Shown one piece after another: positions 1 through 5,893 of a stretch of DNA of 18,822 nucleotides. The number at the start of each line of letters is the position of its first letter. The stretch's first letter is position 1. The notes beneath the pieces are model-generated. The model was not told the origin of the DNA. It saw only the letters and a program-made list of their open reading frames with translations, and ran no database searches. This DNA is from an uncultured Opitutia bacterium (GTDB lineage Bacteria; Verrucomicrobiota; Verrucomicrobiae; Opitutales; MB11C04). The DNA lies in the NCBI GenBank assembly GCA_913048545.1, contig CAJWWH010000023.1, forward strand, positions 1 to 18,822. The letters run 5' to 3'. Both the position numbers and the translations under genes were made by a program.

Positions 1-159
1 ACCGATCCCACCGGACCGGCATCGGGCTCCTTTCGTGTTTTTCGGGGCGGGTCTTGGAACGGTGCAGGCACGTACCTGCGTTCGGCTGGCCGCAGCTACA
101 GCATCCCGGGCGACCGCGGCTACATCATCGGCTTCCGTGTCGGTTTCAAACAGCAGTGA
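1..159 (+). CDS. DGR target protein, FGE-sulfatase/C-type-lectin-like fold (3' end only)
   Basis: Only the last 52 codons are present; the gene enters from the left edge in frame 1 and stops with TGA at 157-159. The translated tail carries the FGE/SUMF1-type C-terminal signature: RVFRGGSW (residues 12-19 of the visible part), then LRSAGR, and IGFRVGF near the end. This family has a C-type-lectin-like fold and is a common target of diversity-generating retroelements, whose variable residues form a ligand-binding surface at the C-terminus. The variable repeat occupies codons 6-48 of the visible part. Positions that are Asn codons in the downstream template are here Phe, Gly, Tyr, Gly, Ser, Tyr, Ser, Ile, Asp, Gly, Tyr and Ile, so the surface is diversified while RGGSWN and IGFRVG are kept. 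The ligand, signal peptide and full domain layout cannot be seen. Confidence 0.9.
   Translation, partial: TDPTGPASGSFRVFRGGSWNGAGTYLRSAGRSYSIPGDRGYIIGFRVGFKQQ
18..143 (+). repeat. DGR variable repeat (VR)
   Basis: This segment aligns without gaps to 1848-1973 (offset 1830). Between 21 and 140 there are 21 mismatches; 19 of them (31, 32, 40, 61, 62, 64, 73, 88, 89, 95, 97, 101, 104, 109, 112, 118, 119, 121, 125) fall where the other copy has A. The substitutions are 11 A-to-G and 8 A-to-T. The two others (33, 87) are C in the template and T here. The 3' part, 126-143, is an identical GC-rich block and is the likely initiation-of-mutagenic-homing (IMH) site. After 143 the copies diverge (144, 148-150), as expected of IMH versus IMH*. 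Confidence 0.95.
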
Positions 160-304
160 GCTAGGGACGGAAGGATGACGGCACTAGTGGATAAAAAGGC
201 GGAGCGCGGCGGGCCTGGACCAACGGGGCGGCAGCCCAAATGGGCCATGCCAGCAAGCGGAGCCCCGGCGTAATTGAGCGTTCTGTAAAACCAATTTTGA
301 ATGG
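160..304 (+). other. Intergenic region after the VR, with a small hairpin
   Basis: This 145-nt gap between the target gene stop and the HRDC gene has no convincing gene. It is visibly GC-richer than the RT region. Positions 230-251 can fold as GGCA+GCCCA / AA / TGGGC+TGCC, a 9-bp stem with a 2-nt bulge (246-247) and a tiny loop. Some DGRs need a hairpin downstream of the VR for efficient homing (established for the Bordetella phage element). This one is a weak candidate, 71 nt after the stop codon. It has no T-tract, so it is not an obvious terminator. Confidence 0.35.
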
Positions 305-799
305 GTGGTGGGAAAAGTTTCTTTTAAATATCGTTTTTTCCAAATCCCCGCTTGCGGGGATGAGTTTTTAGAGGGTGAGTTTAATGCGTTCCTCGAAAGA
401 AAACCAGTGGTCGATGTAAGGCAGGAGTTTGTGGAGGCAGAGAGTGGTGCCCAGTGGTGTTTCAGTGTTCGCTGGCGCGATGGGGCTGTGGCCAAGGATG
501 GCCCGAAAAGAGCCAAGGCGCTGGTGGATTATAAGGAAATTTTATCTCCGGAAGATTTTGTTACTTTTTCCCGTTTGCGCGATATCCGCAAAGAATTGGC
601 TAGAACCGAACAGGTGCCGGCGTACGCGATTTTTACCAACGAACAGTTGGCTGAGATCGCCAAGGCACTTCCACTTTCTGCTAATGCACTGTCTAAGATC
701 GAAGGGGTGGGGGAGAATAGGGTAGAAAAATATGGTAGCCAATTTCTCAAAGTTCTGAAGGAGGAAGCCAACCTGCAAACTGGAGATGCTAAGTCCTGA
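305..799 (+). CDS. DGR accessory protein with HRDC domain (Avd alternative)
   Basis: The 164-aa product has two parts. Residues about 5-60 (FKYRFFQIP..., ELNAFL-like EFNAFLERKPV, AQWCFSVRW) form a small alpha/beta module of the kind found at the N-terminus of DGR-associated HRDC proteins. Residues about 75-155 are an HRDC domain: LRDIRKELARTEQVPAYAIF, then LAEIAKALPLSANALSKIEGVG and a closing helix. HRDC domains bind nucleic acid, typically in RecQ helicases and RNase D. In a subset of DGRs an HRDC protein sits where Avd would be and is presumed to help the RT on the template RNA. The gene lies between VR and RT on the same strand. Its start is GTG at 305 or 308; there is no in-frame ATG upstream back to the TGA at 275 and no clear Shine-Dalgarno. 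HRDC assignment is firm; the accessory role is inferred from position. Confidence 0.85.
   Translation: MVGKVSFKYRFFQIPACGDEFLEGEFNAFLERKPVVDVRQEFVEAESGAQWCFSVRWRDGAVAKDGPKRAKALVDYKEILSPEDFVTFSRLRDIRKELARTEQVPAYAIFTNEQLAEIAKALPLSANALSKIEGVGENRVEKYGSQFLKVLKEEANLQTGDAKS
344..361 (+). repeat. Perfect 8-bp inverted repeat inside the HRDC gene start
   Basis: ATCCCCGC-TT-GCGGGGAT reads as a perfect hairpin with 8-bp arms (in practice about 7 bp with a 4-nt loop). It is 185 nt downstream of the target stop codon and 40 nt into the HRDC gene, encoding IPACGD. It is GC-rich in an AT-rich surrounding. It may be the structured element that supports homing, a translation-tuning hairpin, or chance; the sequence alone does not decide. 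Confidence 0.4.
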
Positions 800-829
800 T
801 CCTTTTCTAAACCAGGGAAATTTGTAAGC

Positions 830-1807
830 ATGAAGCGAGTGGGGTATCTTCTACCCGAAATTTTGGAATGGGAGAACTTACTCCTTTCCTTTTGCCGGGC
901 AGAACGGGGGGTAAGCGATAAGCATGAAGCTGATTTATATCGAGAAAATCTGGATGAAAACCTGAGGTTTTTGCGAGACGGGCTGGCGGATGGAAGTTTC
1001 CCCTTTGGGGAATACCATAGCTTTGAAGTACGCGATCCAAAGACTCGATTAATCCATGCACCAGCCTTTCGGGAGCGAGTGGCTCAGCACGCAATTTTTA
1101 ATGTGTGCGAACCTGTGCTGGAAAGGAAGTTAATTGATGATTCTTTTGCCTGCAGGACTGGCAAGGGAACGCATGGAGCGTTGCGTAGGGCGCAGGTATT
1201 TGCCCGAAGGCAAGATTGGTTCTTAAAACTGGATGTTCGGCGTTTTTTTGATTCCGTGGTTCACGACAGGTTGTTGGAAATGTTGGAGAGGGTATTTAAG
1301 GATAGAGGTGTACTTAATTTATTTAGAAAAATTTTAAACGGGTACTGTACAGGGCCGGGTCGTGGATTGCCCATTGGCAGTCTGGCTTCCCAGTTCTTTG
1401 CCAACCATTACTTATGTACTCTCGATCGAATGAGTAAGGAACAATTGAAGGTACCGGGTTATTTGCGTTATATGGATGATTTTATTCTTTGGGGGAATGA
1501 AAGGAAGGAGTTGTGCAGAGCGAGAGTACGGGTGGAAGAGTGCCTGGAAGAACTGGGATTGAAATTGAAAATAGGTAATCATCCGCAGAGGGTAAGGCAG
1601 GGTGTTCCTTTTCTTGGGCATGTGGTACACCCCTTCCGCATGGTTCCGGACCGGCGGGCAAGGGTACGATTTTTCCGAAAAATTCGTAGCCTGGAATCGC
1701 AGGCAGATGAAGGGTGGATTGATGAGCTGGAACTTCAACAGAGACATCAATGCCTGTTGGGATTTGGTAGCCTGTCCAACTTGAATACTTTACAGAAAGC
1801 CATTTAG
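830..1807 (+). CDS. Diversity-generating retroelement reverse transcriptase
   Basis: The 325-aa RT reverse-transcribes the TR transcript with adenine-specific infidelity, giving the cDNA that replaces the VR. Visible motifs are: ERVAQHAIFNVCEPVLE (motif 1-2 region, about residues 83-100), SFACRTGKGTHGA, motif 3 KLDVRRFFDS with catalytic Asp135, motif 4 LPIGSLASQFFAN (IGSLASQ at 182-188), YMDD at 214-217 (Asp216, Asp217), then GLKLKIGN and PFLGHVV. The IGxxxSQ form of motif 4, instead of the QG-type motif of group II intron RTs, is the known hallmark of DGR RTs. There is no maturase, X or endonuclease domain, which rules out a group II intron, and the length is within the usual range for DGR RTs. 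It starts at ATG 830, 30 nt after the HRDC stop, with a weak AGGGAA upstream. The template repeat follows 40 nt after its stop. Confidence 0.96.
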   Translation: MKRVGYLLPEILEWENLLLSFCRAERGVSDKHEADLYRENLDENLRFLRDGLADGSFPFGEYHSFEVRDPKTRLIHAPAFRERVAQHAIFNVCEPVLERKLIDDSFACRTGKGTHGALRRAQVFARRQDWFLKLDVRRFFDSVVHDRLLEMLERVFKDRGVLNLFRKILNGYCTGPGRGLPIGSLASQFFANHYLCTLDRMSKEQLKVPGYLRYMDDFILWGNERKELCRARVRVEECLEELGLKLKIGNHPQRVRQGVPFLGHVVHPFRMVPDRRARVRFFRKIRSLESQADEGWIDELELQQRHQCLLGFGSLSNLNTLQKAI

Positions 1808-1847
1808 AAATGTTTTAAACCAACTTATACTTTGGGCGCAAGACGAG

Positions 1848-1973
1848 GGCATCGGGCTCCAACCGTGTTATTCGGGGCGGGTCTTGGAACAATACAGGCA
1901 CGAACCTGCGTTCGGCCAACCGCAACAACAACAACCCGAGCAACCGCAACAACAACATCGGCTTCCGTGTCGG
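1848..1973 (+). repeat. DGR template repeat (TR)
   Basis: This is the invariant donor copy of the VR, in the same orientation as and 40 nt downstream of the RT gene. Read in the VR frame it contains 12 AAC codons and one AAT, with a run of four AAC at 1924-1935 and three at 1948-1956. This is the usual DGR design: mutating A in AAC gives NNC, so every outcome is a sense codon. Eleven of the 12 AAC codons and the AAT are altered in the VR; only the AAC at 1888-1890 (GGSWN) is kept. The frame stays open from 1819 to a TGA at 1981-1983 but has no start codon after the TAA at 1816, so it is very likely transcribed and not translated. The TR RNA is expected to extend on both sides of the repeat. 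Confidence 0.95.
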
Positions 1974-1983
1974 CTTCGTGTGA

Positions 1984-2301
1984 ATGATTGAAGGAATGGA
2001 CTTTCCTCAGGAAATTCAAATTTGAAACGCGTCTTGGTCCTGCGTCATCGAATAGATATTCGAGTTCGCAAAACCCATGTGTGGGATAAACCAGTGGGGG
2101 AAGTGAGTAGAGCAACATGCTTCGAAAGCTTTCTCCACCGGTGATTTACTATGCCACACACTTCGTCATCGCGAGGGCTCTAAGCCCATGGCGATCCACT
2201 GGGAAACGGGAAGCGAAGAGACAAGTCGACCGCGTTTCTCGAGACACGATGGATCAGAGCGTCGTCCATTCTGCCCTTCTCGGAATGACAAGAATTCCGT
2301 T
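1984..2301. other. Intergenic region after the TR
   Basis: This 318-nt region has no convincing gene. Its first half (1984-2160) shows only a 12-bp palindrome TTCAAATTTGAA at 2015-2026. The second half holds a repeat-like element (2164-2289) and a terminator-like hairpin (2281-2303). It separates the + strand DGR from the convergent - strand lipid operon. Confidence 0.5.
2164..2289. repeat. Degenerate palindromic (REP/MITE-like) intergenic repeat
   Basis: The left end CGTCATCGCGAGG and the right end (reverse complement TGTCATTCCGAG) are imperfect inverted copies. Further in, GCGATCCA and GGATC elements recur on opposite strands. This layout matches the widespread bacterial intergenic repeats of the CGTCATTGCGAGG...GCGATCC type, thought to be mobilised in trans. 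It encodes nothing. The match comes from recognising the pattern by eye; the copy number in this genome is unknown. Confidence 0.45.
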
Positions 2302-2303
2302 TT
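2281..2303 (+). terminator. Possible Rho-independent terminator of the DGR
   Basis: CGGAAT (2281-2286), a 7-nt loop and ATTCCG (2294-2299) form a 6-bp stem followed by TTTT (2300-2303). It points the right way to end the RT-TR transcript, but the stem is short and not very GC-rich. It overlaps the last codon of the convergent propeller gene. Confidence 0.35.
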
Positions 2304-3543
2304 ACCAACTATAACATGCGATCGCTTCCAGTTCGCGCACAAACATTTGTTTGCCCGATAAAGCGGGGTAGGACCAAGTGGGGGACTGGGAAATTTTCCG
2401 TTCTTCTAAAATAACCAATTTGTTTGAGTTTGCATCGATCCGGTAGAGGGTACCGTCCTCATCGAGAGCGAGAATTTCCTCCCCGTTTGAAACCATGGAC
2501 ATGTACTTACCGAAGGATTCACTACTGATCCACTTGGTTTTGCCGGTTTTCATGTCCAGACAGGTCATTCGCTGCTTCCTTAAATGGAGGTAGCAGTAGT
2601 CCCCGATCACAATTGGACTCGACATGTAGGCCTCCTGTTTATTCTGCCATTGTTCGGAGACCGAGAATCCGTCGGAGTTTTTTCCAAGTCCGACGAGCAC
2701 GCTTTTTCCACCGTAGCAACTTGTGAACACGGAATTTTCCAGAATTGTGGGGGTGAGGATATTCATTCCACGAAAGGCCTTCACCGGTTTTTTCCAAATG
2801 ACTTTTCCATCGCTCGGATTGACTCCGACCAAATCGGTTCGGGTTTGCACTACGAGTTGTTCGATTCCTCCCAGATTTGCAACTGTTGGTGAGGAAAATG
2901 CACAGTTGTATTTTTCCCCTTTCACGGTGAGGATGCGCCAAATGGATTCTCCGGTTCGCTTATCGATTTTAACCAGTCCGGTAGCGGCCTGTACATAGAG
3001 GTGATCCCCGAGGACCATGGGAGAGCAGACAAACCCAAAGGTGGGGAGCGGGGAACCGTATCTTTCCATAAAGTCCACACTCCATTTTTTTTCGCCGCTC
3101 TCCGCATCCAAACAGACCAAATAATCCCGCATGCCACAGACATAGAGATTTTCTCCATCAAACACGGGAGTCGATCTTATCCAACTCCCATTTTTCCAGG
3201 CAAAGAATGGAACACTCATTGATCCGGGCCATTGAGTTTCCCATTTTTGTTGCCCACTTGAACGCTCAAAGGCACGGACCACTTCGTTCTTTCCCTTGGT
3301 TTCGATGGTGAATACGAGACTGTCTGAGGTGATTGGCCCGGAATACCCCTTGCCGATTTTCTGTCGCCATGACAGGGATAATTTTTTTTCTGAAAGGGTG
3401 GTCGGCCAGGGTGCCCCGTCCGTTACGAAACCATCACGCATTGGACCCCGCCACTGGTTCCAATTGCCGGAATTATTACTGATTTCCTTCGCATCAGTAG
3501 ATGCAAAAAAGAGAGTGAAAATGAGGGAAAAGAATGTTTTCAC
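2302..3543 (-). CDS. Exported PQQ-like beta-propeller repeat protein
   Basis: The 413-aa protein has an N-terminal signal peptide (hydrophobic MKTFFSLIFTLFFAS, cleavage probably after ADA near residue 18). A beta-propeller follows, built of PQQ-type blades, each with a pattern such as VRAFERSSGQQKWE, LVCLDAESGEKKWS, LVKIDKRTGESIWR, LVGVNPSDGKVIWK and MTCLDMKTGKTKWI. The mature start WNQWRGPMRDG is typical of a family common in Planctomycetes and Verrucomicrobia. No dehydrogenase catalytic residues are evident, so it is more likely a binding or assembly protein than a quinoprotein enzyme. Its GTG start (3543-3541) overlaps the TGA of the upstream methyltransferase (GTGA), making it the last gene of the lipid operon. 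Its substrate is unknown; an envelope function linked to the lipids made by the operon is only inferred. Confidence 0.8.
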   Translation of the reverse strand: MKTFFSLIFTLFFASTDAKEISNNSGNWNQWRGPMRDGFVTDGAPWPTTLSEKKLSLSWRQKIGKGYSGPITSDSLVFTIETKGKNEVVRAFERSSGQQKWETQWPGSMSVPFFAWKNGSWIRSTPVFDGENLYVCGMRDYLVCLDAESGEKKWSVDFMERYGSPLPTFGFVCSPMVLGDHLYVQAATGLVKIDKRTGESIWRILTVKGEKYNCAFSSPTVANLGGIEQLVVQTRTDLVGVNPSDGKVIWKKPVKAFRGMNILTPTILENSVFTSCYGGKSVLVGLGKNSDGFSVSEQWQNKQEAYMSSPIVIGDYCYLHLRKQRMTCLDMKTGKTKWISSESFGKYMSMVSNGEEILALDEDGTLYRIDANSNKLVILEERKISQSPTWSYPALSGKQMFVRELEAIACYSW

Positions 3544-4580
3544 GGTTTTTTAAATAAGTAATGACTGACCCACCATTCCTGTCCATTTCTAAAACCAAAG
3601 GTCTCAGCACAGGCAAGGAAAAATATACGCCAACGGTAAAAGGTCCGATGGGCTTCAGCCATGGATAGGTCTTGGCTGAATAGCTTAAGGATTTCGGTGC
3701 GGGCCTGATCAATATTAACTACCCAATCCTCGGATGTCCGGGCGTAATGTTCACCGGACCAACGCCAACGGTGCTCGAGTTCAAGGTTGCCTGAGATGCG
3801 AAGGAAAAGTTCGTCCGCGGGCATGGTGCCCCCGCTAAAGAAGTGCTTGGACATCCAGTCATCCTCTCCTTCCACTTCAAAGGGGTAGGAGGTTGACCGG
3901 TGGCAAAAGACATGGGCGAATAGTTTACCACCCTGTTTAAGCCAACCGTGAATACGACTGAACAATTCACGATGATTGCGTACATGTTCGAACATTTCCA
4001 CCGAGACCACCCGGTCAAACTGGGAATCGGTTTCAAATTCGTTAATGTCCTCAGTATGAACCGTAAGGTTTTCGAGACCACGCCTTCTAGCCTGTCCCAT
4101 AATATATTCGCGCTGGGAATTTGAATTGGAAATTGAGGTGATTTTTGATTTTGGGAAGTGCTTAGCCATCCAAAGTGAAAGCGAGCCCCAGCCACAGCCC
4201 AGTTCCAGAATATCCAACCCGTTTTCCAGGTTGGCATGTTCGCAGGTCAGTGCGAGGGCACGGTCTTCCGCTTGGTCGAGGGAATCATTTTTGGAGTCGT
4301 AGTAGCAGCAGCTGTACTTGTAGTTCTTTCCCAGGGCATAGTGGTAAAATTCCGCTGGTACTTCGTAGTGTTGTTGATTGGCTTTTTCGGTGAGCACGGC
4401 CATGGGGGAGGCATCCGATTCCTTAATGTATTTCTCCGCGAGTTCGGCATTGGCTTCGCAGTCATTGGCTTTGCATTGTTGCAGACGTTTTTTACAAAGA
4501 TTGCGTATGCCTGCACGGATAAGAAAATCGGGCACCAGTCCGCGTTCAGCAAGGTCGATAAAAAAATTGGTCAGACTCAT
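3540..4580 (-). CDS. SAM-dependent methyltransferase, cyclopropane-fatty-acid-synthase family (second copy)
   Basis: This 346-aa class I methyltransferase has SAM-binding motif ILELGCGWGSLSLWMA (ELGCGWGS at 126-133), acidic DINEF after strand 4, and VSVEMFEHVRN (about 192-202). Upstream lies HYEVPAEFYHYALGKNYKYSC, resembling the substrate-side motif of CFA synthases. The full pattern also resembles the coclaurine-N-methyltransferase-like branch of this superfamily, which occurs in bacteria as well as plants. It lacks the long N-terminal domain of true CFA synthases. The likely job is methylation of an unsaturated acyl chain or lipid headgroup. It follows the DUF1295 gene with a 3-nt gap and overlaps the propeller gene by 4 nt. 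Two CFA-family enzymes in one operon suggest sequential or alternative methylation steps. Confidence 0.8.
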   Translation of the reverse strand: MSLTNFFIDLAERGLVPDFLIRAGIRNLCKKRLQQCKANDCEANAELAEKYIKESDASPMAVLTEKANQQHYEVPAEFYHYALGKNYKYSCCYYDSKNDSLDQAEDRALALTCEHANLENGLDILELGCGWGSLSLWMAKHFPKSKITSISNSNSQREYIMGQARRRGLENLTVHTEDINEFETDSQFDRVVSVEMFEHVRNHRELFSRIHGWLKQGGKLFAHVFCHRSTSYPFEVEGEDDWMSKHFFSGGTMPADELFLRISGNLELEHRWRWSGEHYARTSEDWVVNIDQARTEILKLFSQDLSMAEAHRTFYRWRIFFLACAETFGFRNGQEWWVSHYLFKKP

Positions 4581-4583
4581 TTT

Positions 4584-5375
4584 TTAATTTTGATTTTTCG
4601 GGAGTCCCGGAAAAAAAGAATTGGTTTGTTGAATGTAAGATTTGTATTCCTCTCCGCTTGCTTCCAACTTTCTGGCTTCCACAAATGGAACCCCAGTGAT
4701 TTTACTGAGAAAAATATAGAGAATTACCGGAATTAATAGGAGCCATGGACCAAGTGGTGCCTGCCATCCAATAAATATATAACCAATCCAAAGGACCCAT
4801 TCGAAAAAATAATTGGGATGGCGTGAATATTTCCAAAGTCCGGTGTTACATACATCCGCCCGTGTACGGTTTGGCTGGGATTTAAATATTTTGAGTTGTT
4901 TATCTGCGATGTGGACACCACAAAACCCAATTAACCAGATGATTAAACCGATATGATCGAGGGTGTTTACCGGATTTTGATTCTTTACCAGAATAAGAAA
5001 TGGCGAGGCAAATAAGACCACCCAGAATGCCTGCACCTGGAAAAAGACAAAGAACCCAAGGTTGGCTTTTTTCCCCATGTATTCACGAAGGTAGGCATAG
5101 CGTGCATCCTCCGGTTTCCCGATACATCTTTTAAGCAGATATGTGCCCAGTCGAATGGACCAGGTAAGGAGCAGGGCTTTAAGTAAAGCCATCCTCGCCG
5201 GGTCAGTATTTTCATCGGCTAAAACCAGGTAGATGAATCCAAGTACTCCAACACCGTAGCCCCAGAGAACATCAACATAGGATGTATTTTTAATTACCAC
5301 GGCGTGAACCCAGGCAAGTGCCATCACCAAAGATGCACCCAGTTGTCCGTAGAGAAGAAGTTCAAGCGTACTCAT
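4584..5375 (-). CDS. DUF1295 integral membrane protein, steroid-5-alpha-reductase-like fold
   Basis: This 263-aa polytopic membrane protein has about six to seven hydrophobic segments. The family signature WKYSRHPNYFFEW (181-193) is present, with the C-terminal GVPFVEARKLEASGEEYKSY. DUF1295 proteins share the fold of steroid 5-alpha-reductases and isoprenylcysteine methyltransferases and are thought to act on lipid double bonds with NAD(P)H; the exact reaction in this context is unknown. I chose ATG 5375 because it forms an ATGA overlap with the upstream DUF2878 stop. A longer frame back to 5432 would only add residues overlapping that gene. It is a recurrent neighbour of CFA-like, DUF1365 and DUF2878 genes in light- or singlet-oxygen-induced lipid clusters. 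Confidence 0.82.
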   Translation of the reverse strand: MSTLELLLYGQLGASLVMALAWVHAVVIKNTSYVDVLWGYGVGVLGFIYLVLADENTDPARMALLKALLLTWSIRLGTYLLKRCIGKPEDARYAYLREYMGKKANLGFFVFFQVQAFWVVLFASPFLILVKNQNPVNTLDHIGLIIWLIGFCGVHIADKQLKIFKSQPNRTRADVCNTGLWKYSRHPNYFFEWVLWIGYIFIGWQAPLGPWLLLIPVILYIFLSKITGVPFVEARKLEASGEEYKSYIQQTNSFFPGLPKNQN

Positions 5376-5893
5376 TCGGGTAATGGGAATTTGAGATGTA
5401 GGTAGCGTAGGACGATGCCGGCAATAGCCCACTCCACAGCCACACCAAGGTGGGATTGGAGGTCAATGCTGAGGGCAAGCACCTCCAGTTTTTGCCCGGA
5501 ATAATATGCAACCACACCTCCAGCTGAAAAACCAATGATTGCTCGCCAACAATGATCGAGAAACCAAGTGAAGAGAGGCCTGAGCATGAGGCCAAAATTA
5601 AGCCACAGGGCAACCATCCACAGCGGGGCCCCGAAAAGGGAAGGGTAAGGTTCAAAGGAAAGCAGGCCAAGGTTAACAAGGGTTGCATCTCCAACAACTC
5701 CCAAGATTAGACAGGCCAAAGTAAAAGGAAGGGCCTGAGCCAGCCCACGGGTAAGGAGTACGCGAACCAGAACAAGAAGGAGGACTAGGATGGGGAGCAG
5801 ATGCGGGAATGGACTGCGGGTGGCGAGGACACAGCCAAACCAGGCAACCTGAAAGATTACCAAGTCAGTAATGAATGAGATTCGGGGACTCAT
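5372..5893 (-). CDS. DUF2878 family membrane protein
   Basis: The 173-aa, very hydrophobic protein has about five membrane segments: FITDLVIFQVAWFGCVLA, LLPILVLLLVLVRVLL, ALPFTLACLILGVVGD, PLWMVALWLNFGLML and a C-terminal one. The GVVGDATLV and LWLNFG motifs with membrane spans are what I associate with DUF2878. No biochemical function is established. The start at 5893 overlaps the stop of the upstream CFA synthase-like gene (ATGA), and its own stop overlaps the start of the DUF1295 gene, so translation is coupled on both sides. Its consistent presence in this kind of cluster suggests a lipid-linked membrane role. Confidence 0.75.
   Translation of the reverse strand: MSPRISFITDLVIFQVAWFGCVLATRSPFPHLLPILVLLLVLVRVLLTRGLAQALPFTLACLILGVVGDATLVNLGLLSFEPYPSLFGAPLWMVALWLNFGLMLRPLFTWFLDHCWRAIIGFSAGGVVAYYSGQKLEVLALSIDLQSHLGVAVEWAIAGIVLRYLHLKFPLPE

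Larger units (their letters stand above)
1..1983 (+). other. Diversity-generating retroelement cassette (target-VR / HRDC / RT / TR)
   Basis: Order and orientation are target gene with VR, HRDC accessory gene, RT, TR, all on the + strand. All core DGR parts are present and intact apart from the left part of the target gene, which is outside the window. The single VR in view lies at the extreme 3' end of its gene. Further targets could exist elsewhere in the genome. Confidence 0.95.

Noticed and set aside
830..1807. RT as part of a group II intron or retron
   Set aside because: No maturase or endonuclease domain, no intron RNA ends seen, and motif 4 is the DGR type IGSLASQ; the VR/TR pair settles it.
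1819..1983. Open frame through the TR, resembling a second FGE-like gene end or pseudogene
   Set aside because: It has no start codon after the TAA at 1816, and the difference pattern against the VR is adenine-specific, which marks it as a template repeat and not a decayed gene copy.
2015..2026. Perfect palindrome TTCAAATTTGAA
   Set aside because: Short and AT-rich, not next to any start codon; likely chance.
2117..2314. 65-codon open frame after the TR
   Set aside because: It runs through the palindromic repeat and has no recognisable protein pattern or ribosome binding site.
5376..5432. 19-codon extension of the DUF1295 frame
   Set aside because: It overlaps the DUF2878 gene; ATG 5375 gives an ATGA coupling and a normal membrane-protein start.
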